A stretch of DNA of 64,000 nt from Eudromia elegans (GCA_003342815.1 PTEX01000420.1:272802-336801); one strand, 5' to 3'; positions 47,736 through 61,290 are shown, counted from the stretch's first letter. Numbers and translations: made by a program. The notes: generated from the sequence alone by a model not told the origin.

Positions 47736-50700
47736 TCACTAGGTGCCTTTCACACCTAGCCAGTTAATTAAAATATTGCATGGAAATGGTCTGGGAGCAT
47801 AATAATAAACTGCACAGTAAACACAATGTTTGAAAAAGCTGTGAACACCTCCAGTAAAGGAAATCCTACAATATGTATCTCTCTGTATAGCTATAGGCAG
47901 TAGCAATGATGTTGACCTCACCATTTTCAGCAAATTCTGGCACTTTTCAAGTTGCACCAATTAGCAGTCACTGACGAAGAAAAGATTTATCTGAACAGTT
48001 TCAATTAAAAAACTCACTAGAAAGATATTAAATAATATCAACTGAAAAGTTAAACTGCTCAGACATCTTCAAGCATGTTAAACATGATGAAGACACACAA
48101 GTCAGTGATCCAGTCTTATCTTAGCCCTGCAACTAGCTCACAGCAAATTTGTACCTAGGAGAAATCATTTCATAAACAGGTATAACAAAATGTTGCTGTC
48201 TCAAACACAGATATTTTATATTTTCCAAAACATATTGTTGTGGCTGTTGCTCAAGCTGTTGTTGGCGTTATTACTACTGTTCTTCTTCTAAATCAAAACT
48301 AAAGTAAAGAAACAAAGATATATACCTTTACGATGTAAACCTTTTTGTTCTCGCCTCTTTGCTGCAGCCACATGCACTTGTGCCAATATTGATGAGCACA
48401 TCCACAAGCTTTAAGCCGGTTCACTGCAATAAAAAATCCCAGTGATCTCTGTCAGCAACTCGGAGGGAAGGATTCCCTTTGCCCTGCTGTGGAGGGACAG
48501 AACTATGAGGCAGCCAAAGCTTGTGCTTGCTGCCAAACCAAACATCACCCACTCTCTGAATTGGAGGTGCTGAAGTGCAATTGAGAATTAACCTCCCCGT
48601 TAGGACCTTAATAACTTAAAACAGCAACCACCACCATGGAATCAGAAACAGTCACTGTTACCTGAGTTGAACAGCAGGGTTAATTATCCTTAATACAGAT
48701 TAAGTGATTTGGATCCATATCTGGGACCCAAAAAGAGAGTCTGCCCCTGCTGGAAAAAAAATAACATAAAAAAGAGCCTTTTCCCTGGGACAGCTGCAGT
48801 ACTCCCTGCTCCATAGTTGCTTCCTGGGGAACACAGCAGGCAGAAGAATTGGGAAGAAGACCAGCAGTATCTGAAATGAATCCTTCAAAAGTAATTCATG
48901 CAAATAGGAACTCACCTGCCATGTTAGAAGCTTCAATTTTATTCAACTTGTTCTTTATAAATAAGCTTTGTAAGAAGTACATTATAATGATCTTTAAAAA
49001 AAAAAGAAAGAAAAGTACACATTTTATTTTTCATACATATGTAGTATGCAGTCCCATTCTGGAAGTAGATTTCAAGGAAAGGCAATGTGGTAAGAAGTAG
49101 GTAGTCACGATTCACCCAATGAAGATATGAGTACCACTTCAAACAGCTAGAATCTCTTGAAATGGATGGGGGTGCCTGCATGCTAAACAATCATTTTGCA
49201 CATGGAGAGACCTACAAACCCAACCCCAACATGTCCAAACTTTTTCATGAGCTATACTCACTGAAGCTGTTACACAACATCAGAGACTTGATGTCCAAAC
49301 ACGTGCATGAGCGTTCATGTCCTTCCCATTCACTTAGTAACTGCTTTTTTTCCCCCAGATCTCTACTCTTGTGCCTTGTTCACCCTACCTTTGCTCATGA
49401 CAGTTGTATGGCTGGCTGGGATGCACTTTAGGCATCTGCTAACGGTGGCCAGGGCCCCTTGGCAGTCATGGTTCCTCATTCAGCCCTACCCAGGGATGTC
49501 CCAAGAGCAGTTGGTCCAGAGTGCCTGGACAGAGCACAGACCTGAAGCTGGGCAGCAGTGCTGGGGCAGAGGAGAGGTCAGACCTCATCACGGTGCTTCT
49601 CGGTACCGCCTTATAGCTATAAAATAGCAACACGCTACAGTCTGTTGTCACTGATTGCTTGTACTGCTTTTTCATTGTAATTACAGGAGAGACACAGAGT
49701 GAGAAGAGTATGTCTAACAAAGTGCTCGTGTGATGCAGCTGTGTCCATTCCTAATCCTTCACTGATGCCTCATCAAAAGAGTACTGTACTTGCTGTTTGC
49801 TTCATTTATGGAAGGTCAGCATGCTTGGAAGCTATTGTTCTAGAGCATTACAGACTTTTTACACATCTCTCTGGTATTGTTCCAAAGTATTGTGTGCAGA
49901 AATGAGTCAATTGGTATACAGATTGTCTATCATTAAAGCCATTTCAAAATCAGCTTCGTCATTGGTTTAGTGCTGGAACTTTCGCATACTTAAGGAATGT
50001 AATGTGTTGTTCTACACATACGATATTGGTGAGCAGGTTATACCAAACTCATCCAGGACTCATCTTAGTTTCTATATATGCAGAACTTCTGATCTCAAGG
50101 GAAATTCTGCCCAAGTTAGAGTTGCAAGCTGGAGTCCTCTGCTTATATCATATCTCCTTTGTGAACCAATAGGTCTGTACGGATTGTATATGACCATATC
50201 AGTCACAGTACTTTACCCTCTCCACTACTGTCCACTGAGTTGCCTTTTGCCTCAATGACCAAACATGTGCTTAAAAGGCCACAGAGTGTTTGCTATTGAA
50301 GCAAACCAGCTATTGAAGAGCTGTCAGCCCTCTGAGTTGCTTCTTTTTTCCACCAGATGGCATGTTCTCCACAGCAATTTGTACTTCATGTGACAGCAAC
50401 TGCCTTTCTGTGGATGGCACTGAAACCCTCTCAGCATCCTTACACAACTGAAGTCCACAAGTACCCACGGTAGAATGTACTACTTAGTTTGTACTATTGA
50501 TTTTCACCTTTGAGCAACAAATAATCCTTCAAAAATGAGAAATACTTGCCTTTTCTGTTTAGTATATTCACACAGTCATTTAGCCTTTCCTTTGGTTTTC
50601 TTTTCTGAAGTTTGTATTCATGCATCTTGGTATAGAATCTGAATCCAGTCATCTACAAATAACATATTTTAATGACTTATATGTGAAAAGAGAAAGTAAA

Positions 50701-53700
50701 ACAAGTATTTTTATTTGCAGCTGCATTATGGATGTACTAATTGTCATAAAACAGTTTTCTATCTTTAACAAGTGAAATGTATAAGCATAATCAGAATAAA
50801 ATGAAAGTAAAAATTTAAAACTATTTTTTAAAAGAGTTTCAGTTTCTGTGTTAGCTGGATAGGTTGGTTCCCATAATATCATGTTGTCTAACAGTCTTCT
50901 CTGGTCCCGCACTACAAAAGCATGTTTAATAGATTACAATTTATTGAAGTAAAATTACTGTAGGAATAACTTCTTTGCTTACTTGACATGCAGCAATCTC
51001 AAGGCTAAGGAACACTTACTTGAAAAGATAAACCTTTGCTTCTAAAACTTTCCAAAATGATGAAGTAGATACTGAAGGAACTAGGGAAAACATACGATGG
51101 CTAAGTTTTGCTCTGTAATAGATACAAACCTGCTGTTATAGGAACATATATGGATGAGTTTTAGCTTACTCAGCAGAAGGAGATCAATCAGAGCCTCACT
51201 GCAGTGACACACTACTTCACACCCTGCAGGCTTTAGAAGTATGTGGAGCTTGTCCTGAGTCTCTTCTACCAGTTACAGTTCAATCTGAGGCCCGGGGACA
51301 GCTGCTGCCTCCAGTTACTGGTCAGAGTTATTTTGTGCAGACATCGGAATCCAAACATCAGGGATTGGCTTGTGCTGAATTTTTGCACAGCTCATACACA
51401 AGCGCCGCCTACAATTGAACGAGTTCAAGGTAGGAATGATTTTCAAAACAGGACTGGCTGCCCTTTCCTAATACTGCAAGTCAAGATGCTGATTCTGCGG
51501 GCATTTCTGTTTGCGATCCATTTTCAATGCACAAAATGACATCAGTCATTGGCCAAATGTGACTGTTGATGGTGCTGAAACCAAAAAGTAGGAGGAACTT
51601 GATCTGGGGCTAATTTCTTTTTAGCTATCAGAAGGCAAGCACCTTTAGGTAGAAGGCAGAGTAGCCTTAGGACTCTGAGAAGAGGCAGAGCCAGATTTGG
51701 GGTCCTGTGGCTGGAAGAGTTCCTCTGACAAGGAGGCAGATGGATTCCTCTCCTAAACCTGAGCAACCCCTAGGTTCACTGTCTGATCCAGTTACTGCTC
51801 TACAATGTCTGCAGAGTTTTAGTGACGCTTTGGGCTCAGGACGGAATACTGCCTGTGCATCTGAACTACCTGGTTCAGGCAAGAGAAGCCTGACAGATCA
51901 GAAGCATGTGGTCCCCACTGTGCTTATATTTGCTTTTACATTTGGAGGGATTTCATACTTCTCAGGTGCAGCCAACTGGTTTAATTTGCCTACACTGTGA
52001 TGTTCTGTCCCTTCCCAAGGAGATGTGGCAGAAAGCGTGACTGAAGCCACGGTCACAGGAAAGACGTGTCTCCCACTGCCCCAGTGTGAAGGACATGTGC
52101 AAGTCAGGCTATCAGTGCACAGAGCTTGGAGTCAGCACCACCTGGCTGTGACTTCATATCTTGTCCCCAGTCAGGTGCCGTCCATTCAATCTTGTTCTAC
52201 TTCCAGTCTCTAGCACTGTCTCTGGGAAATCAGAGCAATCAGTGCAGAAAGCTTTTCTTGACTGGCACTAGAAGAAGCATATCCAAAACACAGCTTGTGA
52301 CCTGCAAAGTAGGAGCTTTGCCATTTGGGGAACAAGGAAGTATTAACCATATTCAGTACATTAGGAAACGTGGCTCTTAATCTAATACACTTCCTGCTGC
52401 ATCTTTATCTCAGAACTCGTGGTGAATCTCAGAGGCTGTAGGTACAGAAGGAGCACACAGTGGAATCACTCCTATGAAAGGAGGTCTGATTCACGGGCCA
52501 GGTAAGGGTTTGGATGGAAACATCCCCATCCTGAGCAATGCTGAATCTTTGTCTACATCTTTTTCTGATTCTGAGTAGTGCTTGCAACTGTATCAAAACT
52601 AAGAGAAGCTCACAAGGTAATTTTAAAGAGCATCAGGGTAATACCAGCCAGTTCTATTTGTTTTTATATAAAACTGCCCTTTAAGACCTTTCAATATAGG
52701 CAAATAGTGAACACTAATTTACTCTTCCTGCACATCTATATGCAATGCACTCTTATGTAGTCAACTGAGTGTTGCCTAATACAAGAGTATTGCTTTGATT
52801 TTGTGTTCCTCTATCTATTGACTTAGCACACTACAACTATCCTGGTGCCATTTTGAACACTTGATTTATGACTTATACCTGGGTTTTATTGAAATAAAAG
52901 GTACATTTTGTGTTCCTCTGAAAGACAGCAAGCATTGCTTCTATGGCTATAGCAACTTGTTTGCTCAGCTACAAAATTACCAGAGCAGATTTTGTTCATG
53001 TTGAACTTCTAAGAAGGCACCTTCAATAAAATGAGATGTGATAATTCATAATGAGACACTCTAAAAAACTATAGGCTCTTCTCTACATTTAATTTTGAAA
53101 TCTAGCTGTGTAAATTTAGTTTCAGAATTCACCAAACAGATCCTAAGAAAATATTTTACAGATTAATGCTTACTAATGGGTTTAGCTAAGCAATATATTT
53201 TATTAGAATTAGATTCTACAGAACTAAGAAAGTTATTTAAATGTGTAACTCACTTATTACAATAATTCAGTAAAGGCATATGATAAATGATTCCCTCACA
53301 CAGCCAGAAACCTAGAATTTACAGTTTTAAGGTAATGGACTATAAAGAAACAAGCAGAGATTGCATTTATTGGACAATAAAAAGGAGCAACCCAACTGGA
53401 ACCCTACTCATGTCAGAAGTGTCTCTCTATTGCACTATGATATCTTTATCTGTACTCCTCTGTTTTTTCTGTTTCTTTTTCCAAGATATCCATGCTGAAA
53501 CCCCCATGTAAGGGCTTGTCTTTGGATGCCATAGTAGTAGTATTGCTGCACTGGAGATAGCCTAACAGACTCAAGGTAGCTTTTTCTGAGGATCGAAGTC
53601 AGAGTACCAACTTCCATACATACGCATTAACTTAGTGGATGCCAAATCTAGTGGAGAGGATCTTGCAAACTGCATGTACTAGGTCCTGTGACATAGCAGG

Positions 53701-54989
53701 CTGCTATAGAAGATGTTTTGCTTTAAGGAGTATATGAGTTCAAGAGAATGAGTACTACAAGATTTCTCACTTCTTTCTACATTAAGAAGGGGAAGCATGC
53801 AATATCACATGGTAAATTTGGCAAATACCAAATAGATCGGATTGCATAGGAAGAAGAGAGCAAGGAATAACAGACATGGAAAGGAGAACTTCTACCAGTA
53901 TAGATATCCATATTTACTTCTATCCAAGTACTGATGTTTTCCTTGAACAAGGCTGAGGCGTTAACTTCTGTTCTTAGAATGTTTTATATGCAACAAGGTC
54001 ACTCCTAGCGACCTTGAAAACAAAGAAAATACTGTATATATGCAACTTTGTGTCCCATACAGTCAAATACATCACAACATTGAAAATCAGCATTACATGT
54101 GTATATATATATAAAAATAGGTGTGTATTGCTTTCTATAGACTCTGAATAACAACTTTAGTTCTAAGTGCAGATCTGCTGTTTTTAACAAAAGTCATTAT
54201 CAAATGAAACAAGTATACGTAGAAAAAACAGTGTTCTCATTTTCCTGTTAAAACAGGAAATTATGCTTTCTTAAACAACAAAATGTGTTATTTCCTGGGC
54301 ACAAACATAAGTTTCAGTGGGGAGAGCTTGCAAAGCTCCAACTTCAGGATGGAATTCAATAAGGATGATCTAACAAGTGGATTAGAAGAGCTTCAATCTG
54401 CCCATTTAGTTGGGTAATTTTACAGACACCAGTGTAAAACTTGCTCTCTGATGTATGCTGTCACATAATTACATGAAACATGTTGCCTACAGACACAGTA
54501 GGCCCCTATTACATGTTTGATTTAATTATGTCAACACAGATTACTTATGCCAACAAGATATACCACGACGCAGTTAGAAATTGTTTTACGTACTGAACTT
54601 TGTCTGCCTCTAGTGCCTAAAGAAATATGAAATCTTGGATCTCATTAATTCAGTCTATTCTGAAGCTGAGAAATAAAGGATTTTTATCTGAACTGGTTAT
54701 AAGTAAGTCCAAGAAGTACTGGATAACTCCTTGAATTAGAAAGAAAAACCCAAGAGATATTTAAAAACGTGCCAGCACTCATGGATAGGAGGTAGTATAC
54801 AAGATTGACAAGGAGGCAGACAGAGTTCAGGAAAGGGCATGCACAAGCATTTATACTTATTTGTTAGCAACTTAGCAACCGAATTACAAGTGATTTAGGC
54901 TATTTGCAAAATCTCTGAAGCTTCATTATGCTTTTAAACTACTGTCATACACAGCTGAATTTCACCAGCACATCCAGCTCAACCCTAGA
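47736..54989. other. Unannotated AT-rich non-coding DNA
   Basis: I see no gene or confident repeat. There is a short TA run near 54102-54112. Frames such as 49307-49627 (+), 51243-51539 (+) and 51707-52000 (+) have antisense partners of similar size and no domain. Confidence 0.55.
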
Positions 54990-55500
54990 AGCAGAGCAGG
55001 CCCCTTGCCCTTCTGGGACTCCCCAGCTTGTCCAAGGACACTGGGGATGGAGCTGCAGGGCAATTGCCCCTGGCCCGCTGCCCTGAACCTCTCAGGCCAG
55101 CTCTGTAATTCTTCAGAGACCACTCAGGACCCAACTCATGCAAGCAGGACACCTCAACAGGTTCCCAGGTTGCAGGAACTAGGCAGAGCAAACCAGTTTG
55201 AAAGAACCACTTCCTTCCAAAGTATGCAGCTGTGGCAGGTACTCCAGCACCACCAGGCAGTAGAGGATCTGCTGAATGGGGCAGTGGGTGTTGCTAAGCC
55301 AGTGGCTAGCCTGTGTGTATTTTGAGGAGAGTTTATTTGAAGCAAGCTTTCATCTGGTCTCCTGGGCTGAGCAGCTGGCAGCAGTGAGGACCTGGGGGGC
55401 AGGGGGTCCTGCAGCTCATCTTCCCATTTGGTTCTAACCAAGAGCTGGGGGAGATCTCCACAGGATAGAGTGCGGCTCAGGAGGCTGGGGGCGTGGGAAG
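54990..55500. other. GC-richer block, overlapping chance frames
   Basis: Local GC is higher than in the surroundings and open frames lie on both strands (55005-55325 plus; 54985-55191 and 55154-55441 minus). The products are low-information and match no family I know. CpGs are few, so it is not a CpG island. It may be an old GC-rich repeat of unknown type. Confidence 0.35.
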
Positions 55501-56510
55501 ACTCATTTCAGGAGCTCACTCCTATCTCCAATGACACTCTAGGGTGGATGTCTCTTAAAGAACTCTGCTCTTAAAGAATTCAGCTCCATTTTTCACCAGG
55601 AGGAGAGAATTCAGTATTCATACCCAGAAGGCAGGTTGCTCCCAAACTTGAAATCAAAGCCAAGGATCACTACAATCTCTGACAACAGCAGCCACATTTT
55701 CTTCTTTAACCTGGTCACAGTATCCTGAATAGGAATAACCAAACTTATTTTGTCAATGCAATATTTCATTTAGAATGGCTGGAACCTAGCATATATAAAA
55801 GTAATAAAGAAATGGATATTGCAGTGGAAGTGGAATTATTAAAGACAAGAATGATACCGTATTATTAAAAATATTTTTAACTATTTTATAACTGAGATTT
55901 CAAGCAGTATTTTGATGCCTGACTAAACATAGCCATTATGAGCTTAATACTTGTCTTATAATCAGAATACACAAACTGCACACATGAATACAATTGCATC
56001 TACTCTATATTTGAAACCAGAACCATAATTCAAATGAAAAAAGACAAGGACCCAGGACCATGAGGTTGGAGTGGGAAAACATGTCATTTGCAATTCTCCG
56101 CTGTCCTCTAAAGGCTGTTCCAGGAACTTCAAGCTTGGAGACTGAACATTCTGCTTATTGACTAGAGTGCAAGCCAGTGGGTCACAGACAAGCAGGGGTT
56201 TTGTGAGCTCTCCAAGAGAGAAATCTAACAAGGCACGTGGAGATGATGATGTTTGTGTATTGTGTTACACTGCACTTGCAGAACGGCTGCACTTGACAAG
56301 ACAAAGTCAGTGAGATTTCTATGGTGCTGTCTATCAATATCTTTTACAGGATAAGAAACAAAATATTTCAGTTCTGTTACAGATGTTTCAATGGCCTTGG
56401 TCATTCGTCCAAAAGTATATATTCTGCTATTGTCTTAAAATTTACTTCACTTAGCAAAGTTGCAGTGAATAGGAATTCTACCTTTCTCATTTATCAAAAC
56501 TCATTCTCCT

Positions 56511-56538
56511 CATTTTATATTCCCCATTTTATATTCCC
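56511..56538. repeat. Perfect 14-bp tandem duplication
   Basis: CATTTTATATTCCC is repeated twice without a gap or mismatch. It is a local slippage duplication. Confidence 0.85.
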
Positions 56539-58343
56539 TTCACCTTTTCCACTATTCACTGAAATGTGCAGTTGCACTTTTTTACACTGGATGGCTAACA
56601 TGGCTGTTTTCCTGATAATTTAACTTTCTTCAATATACCCCATTGTAATATGCTCTAATTCGTATTTTATACAGATTGAGTTTTTAAAATTATGTGCTAA
56701 TTTGCACTATTAATTGCTCTTCTAATTCTATCCGTAATTTTACTCAATTTCTTTACATATTTCAGTCCTGTTCAATAGAAACAAGAGGCAAAATTCAATA
56801 CAAACATCTTCTTTTAAAAATGTAGCATGTTGTTAGCAAGCAAACAAGCTGACTATGTTCTTTGTTTCTCTCTTGGCTATATTTTGAAACCTCTAAGGGG
56901 AGATGAAGTGACCTTGCCTAGTCATGGTAATGTTCCCGTGTTAGAAGTGAGGGATCGTAGATGCTTAACCCATCTGTACTTGTAGCATACACCTCAATGC
57001 AAATAATTGGCTTTTCTTTTCCATAGTGTTGTAAGATTCAATACACATGGTAATAACACTGTGACAGTTTTTCTTATCATATCTTTTAATATTCAGAGTG
57101 ACAGTAGCCATCATTCCACTTGCATTTTCCATATTGTATTGTATAGCAAACTTAATTGCAGTTCTGATGGCTTCTGGAGGAAAACATTTCACAGAATTTG
57201 TTCCACAAAAAGATAAAACAAATTGACTGTACAATGATAGAAATTTTGCCTCCTACGCTCTTCATAGCTTTCTATATATGCTTTTTCTTTCTCTCCTCTT
57301 TTCTTCATGTCTGTGGTCACCATCTGCTGCCTGTCAACATCTCTGCTCTGTTTTTCTCTTCCCTTCTCTCCTTTCGTGACAGACCAGCCATCACCTTGGT
57401 TTCTTTTATCTACCTTTTTTATCCTCTTTGTCCTCTCAGACCCATCACATTTATTCTTTCCCCTGTCCTATCATCTGCACTTCAGTATTTTCAGTATTTC
57501 AAGTTTGGGGCCAATGATTTTATTAGGGAACACACAAAACTGGGTAACTAAAGGGCATTAGCAAAAACGTATTTCTAAAACAGAAAGAAAGAAAACAAAT
57601 ACTAACTGAGGCACCGATGTTCATTTTCTAATGAAAGACAGTAATTATAAAGCTATCTCTTAGAAGGAATTTTGGTTGCCGTATAGGTTGATGAGCTAGA
57701 ATAAACCATTTAAAATACTGTGCCAGGGAACCTAGCTTAATAGAGACCTGATGGCTTGTGCTTTAAATCCTTAGTATTCCCTGTCAACATACAAATAATG
57801 TATTTTTGAAAGATTTTAAAACTACTGCTCCGCAAACTCTCAGAGTACAACAAGTTACATCAATGGCTGCAAAAACTTTGCACTCTGGCCAGTTACAGAG
57901 TATGAAAGACAACATCCTACTTTGGTTGCCTGTTATACTCAGCATCATGACTAATGCTGATTTGTTGGATTGGGTAGAACAGGTAACTGTCCCTGTCCTC
58001 TTTAGAAACACCTTCATGTCTCTTTCAGCTGCCTCAATACCTTTTTCCCTCTTTCCACTTACTACAGGCATATTAGAAGTTAAAGTGAGATCTTATCTTC
58101 CAAGGCACCAAAAGATTACTTCCAAAATAAATTTGGTATATCTGACCATCTTTATTTGTGTAAATTAAGTACAACTATCATTTAGAAGTGCTCATTAAGG
58201 TCAACATCAGGAAACATGCATGATATGTATGGTCCATGGAGGACTTTAAGTCTAGAAGTTTTTAAATAAGCTCCAATATTCTGTCCATGGACCCCTGAAA
58301 TTGTTTTAATCATTCATTAGCTTTCAACTGTTTGTGTTCAAGA

Positions 58344-58365
58344 ATTAAGAACATGTGTTCTTAAT
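58344..58365. promoter_or_regulatory. 22-bp palindrome with steroid-receptor half-sites
   Basis: ATTAAGAACA and TGTTCTTAAT are perfect reverse complements separated by TG. The inner part is AGAACA-TG-TGTTCT. The glucocorticoid/androgen/progesterone receptor element is AGAACAnnnTGTTCT, so both half-sites are perfect but the spacer is two bases instead of three. That spacing is expected to weaken dimer binding, so a functional site is doubtful. The palindrome itself is certain. Confidence 0.35.
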
Positions 58366-58451
58366 ACTAAAAATCATTGCTAGATGTGATAAACTGGAAG
58401 TTATAGTTTTCACACAGACCAAATACAATTGGCCATTCTTGATAGAAATGG

Positions 58452-58491
58452 TATTTTTAAGGCGTGAATGATATTTTTAAGGCATGAAAGA
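58452..58491. repeat. 20-bp tandem duplication, two copies
   Basis: TATTTTTAAGGCGTGAATGA (58452-58471) is followed directly by TATTTTTAAGGCATGAAAGA (58472-58491), identical at 18 of 20 positions. One difference is a CpG to CpA change. Confidence 0.85.
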
Positions 58492-59067
58492 ATTCTTGTG
58501 CAGAAAATGAGCATCCTAGATGGCAAGCCGAAAATAGAATCATTCTACGTTTATAAAAATAATCATGTAGATTTAGTTTTTTAGAAAGAAAAGTACCCTC
58601 CAGTACAGAATAAAAAGGCCTTGGCATTTGTTCATTGGTTCAATTGCATCAGGATTTATCATTATTTTCTGCAATTCTTTTTACATGTGCTATAATAGGA
58701 GAAAATTTAAAAGGCTTTGAGAAAAAAAAATCAAATCAATCAAATAAAGCATATTACTGTTATATTTTGACCCTGATCTCATACTCTAACTATTTTTCTG
58801 AAAAATGCAATCTGTAATGTGCTTCTTTACTTCATAGCCAATGTTTTCTAGGTATTACAATTGCATCTTGCTGTGTCCTGATATAATCAAGCTTTTGTGA
58901 CTTGCAGAAGAAGATTAAATTTTCTAAGGCTGTTCTTTATCTTTTTTTTCTTCAGAGTTCATTTTGGTCAAAAGAGAATTTCTGTATCAGTTACCAGAAC
59001 AAATATCTCTTACAGTTTAAAAGAATAAGCCATAAGTACGCTTCATGTCTTTTTCTTTTAAGGTTTT

Positions 59068-59088
59068 TATGATACTATCAGTATCATA
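59068..59088. repeat. Perfect hairpin, 9-bp stem
   Basis: TATGATACT (59068-59076) and AGTATCATA (59080-59088) pair around ATC. A further ATGATAC follows at about 59097-59103. Confidence 0.65.
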
Positions 59089-59879
59089 CTAACGTTATGA
59101 TACGTCAGTAGTTCCTCACCTCACTAGACTCACATCTCATGAAGTCCCAAAGCAGTCAATAATTTTGTCCTTTTTTTTTTTCCTCTTCCTCTCTTTACTA
59201 GAGTTTCTTAGAAATATCTTTAGTTCTTCACAGTTCTGAGAGGGAAGGGGAGATGATCGTTTATCTGTTAGTGATGGCTCAGGGGCAGGATACAGCCAGC
59301 AGGAGGAGCTCGGCCTTTTTCAGCCCAGAAATGGGACTGCATGAACAGGCAGCTGTATTTATATTTTCAGATGCTGTAGTTCCAGCAGAAAAACATTGAA
59401 ATTACTAGTTGAAAGTCTTCATTAGATAACTTAAAGAATAGAGTAGATAAACAAAGAACAGAGCTGAAAGAATTTTAAGTGCTTTTTAAGGTACTTTTAA
59501 GAGTGAAAATCTTTAATATTGATGGTAGTGGATAAACAGTTCAGAGTTTAAGAAAAAGGACAAAACTTCTATATTTCTCTTTAGAAATTATGCTAGAACT
59601 GTGCTTCTGCCACATCCTGAAAGATAAGCCAGTTGTAAGGCAGAAAGAAGTTGTCAATTTCTGCATTAAAGGTACACATTTATGTAGAATTCAATATTTG
59701 CCACCAGACACAGATGAAATACAAGAGGTGAGAGTCTATATTTTTCTCTCACTTTTGTTAGAGGTTGGCAAATCTGGTAGTATAATAGGGATGGGGGCTA
59801 CTGCAGCTCCATGCTCCCAGGTCCAACCGGTAGCAAGGCTGAATATGTGTTTACAGTAACCACCCACCCAGATACACTT

Positions 59880-60062
59880 ATGCAACTCACACACATATAA
59901 AAATAGAAATAGATATAGAAATAATATACACATTATACATAGAGGGGGTGTGTGTGTATATTATATACACGCTTATACCTACAAATGGTATGCATAAATA
60001 TATATATATGCACACATTATATAAAGATGTGTATGTATATATATATACACACACACACACAC
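59880..60062. repeat. Compound TA/CA/TG-rich microsatellite region
   Basis: ATA, GTGTGTGTGT, TATATATATA and CACACACACACAC runs alternate for about 180 bases, ending in (CA)n at about 60048-60062. The minus-strand CR1 similarity begins immediately after it. Frames crossing the region (59887-60174 and 59952-60203) are partly repeat-derived. Confidence 0.85.
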
Positions 60063-61290
60063 ATGAGCTGCCAGACAGTGCTCCTACCACCTGTGACTGT
60101 GAGGCTACTTGCAGCTGTCTGTAAATGGCCTCATCCACTTCCTCACCAGGTGGCCTGTCGTCAGCACCCACCACACTGTTGCCCCTCTTGGCCTGCCCTT
60201 TAACCCTCCCTCACAGGCTTTCGACTTGCACTTCACTCGCCTCTAGACAGACCTCCATACATTACAGTTGCTCTCTCACATAAAGAGCAACTCCACCATC
60301 CTGCCTTCCTTGCCTGTCCTTCCTAAAAAGCACAAAGCCAGCCATGGCCACATTCCAGTCATGAGAGCTGTCCCACCATGCCTCAGTAAATGCAATGAGA
60401 TCATGGCCTTGCATGTGAGCTTGCAACCATTTACCCGTGTTTATTCCCCACGCTGTGTGCATTTGAGGCATTTGAGTTAGACTCCCAACGTGCCTCTTTC
60501 TAGCTGGAGCATCTCTAAGTTCTCTATAGGGGCCTTCTTTAGGTCTCCTGTTAATCTGTGTTCCTTCTCCAGGCTCCAGGCATCCTTTTCTAGCTCTGGT
60601 GTTAAACTGAATGGCATGGTATACCATCCCAAACCTTATTACAAGCATTCCTGATGACATTCTGCTCCCCTGTGGAATCTAGCTTAAGGTCATATCACTA
60701 AGCCGCACTAGCTCATGAACGAGGAGCCTTTTCCTCCTTTGGAAACATGAATCCCATTCGGTGCCAGCATGTCAGGTGCCGTGTAAGGCTTCCTGTTGTC
60801 AAAGAATCCAAAGCTTTCGCAATTACACCAGCCATGAAGGAATCGATGCCATGAAAGCATATGGACTGCTCACCAGGTTGGCAGCACCCACTGTTCCCTC
60901 AGAAGATCCTCTGCTATTCCCTCCACTGCAAGCTGGCAACAGAGTCACCAATGTTTTCAGAGGTGGCAACCACTCCACCACTTTCTTGTGCACAGGTAGA
61001 AGACAACTTGGGGACACCTTAAAAGAGCACACAGGATCCCGTGCTTTCCTCGAATAGTCTTGTATTCCCCTTTTTGCCCCACCTTGAGTATTCCTACCTT
61101 TTGGTTACCTTTGTGCCATTTTGAAGACAACTTCTTCCTATCATAGTCATTTCTGTACTCTTTACTGACCAAACCTCTCTGATTTTTCCCTACTTGAAGA
61201 CTTTCAGATTCTGTATGTGGAATACCACTGAGCTATACTCATCAGCCTCTGCTCTCACATTAAGCACCCTCTTACCTCATTGCTCACATC
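60063..61290 (-). mobile_element. CR1 LINE, minus strand, ORF1 esterase end plus ORF2 endonuclease start
   Basis: CR1 is a non-LTR retrotransposon that copies itself by target-primed reverse transcription. Reading leftward from about 61290, diverged translations match the esterase-like ORF1: a DYYP-like and GTND-like region near 61100-61165, QVVF near 61005, and FGFFD followed by TAPDMLAPNGIHVS near 60740-60815. This last is the histidine-bearing C-terminal esterase block. ORF2 follows. The 132-codon frame 60660-60262 holds the endonuclease N-terminal part with LIAFTEAWWDSSHDW (catalytic Glu region) and GGVALYVREQL. After stops, similarity continues to VDEAIYRQLQVASQSQ (about 60140-60093) and ends at the CA repeat. 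The rest of the endonuclease and all of the reverse transcriptase are absent. It carries several frame changes and stops, so it is inactive and looks more decayed than the neighbouring plus-strand copy. Confidence 0.9.

Larger units (their letters stand above)
55501..59879. other. Unannotated AT-rich non-coding DNA
   Basis: No gene is supported. The stretch holds a pyrimidine-rich section at about 57280-57490 (source of the 117-codon phenylalanine-rich plus frame 57198-57551), the palindromes at 58344-58365 and 59068-59088, and small tandem duplications listed separately. The 120-codon frame at 57806-58168 faces a 95-codon minus frame and has no recognisable domain. Confidence 0.55.

Noticed and set aside
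55005-55325. 106-codon plus-strand frame in the GC-richer block
   Set aside because: Antisense frames of similar length are present and no domain is recognised.
57198-57551. 117-codon hydrophobic frame suggesting a membrane protein
   Set aside because: The hydrophobicity follows from the pyrimidine-rich DNA (Phe, Leu, Ser codons). A second overlapping frame, 57307-57561, has the same character.
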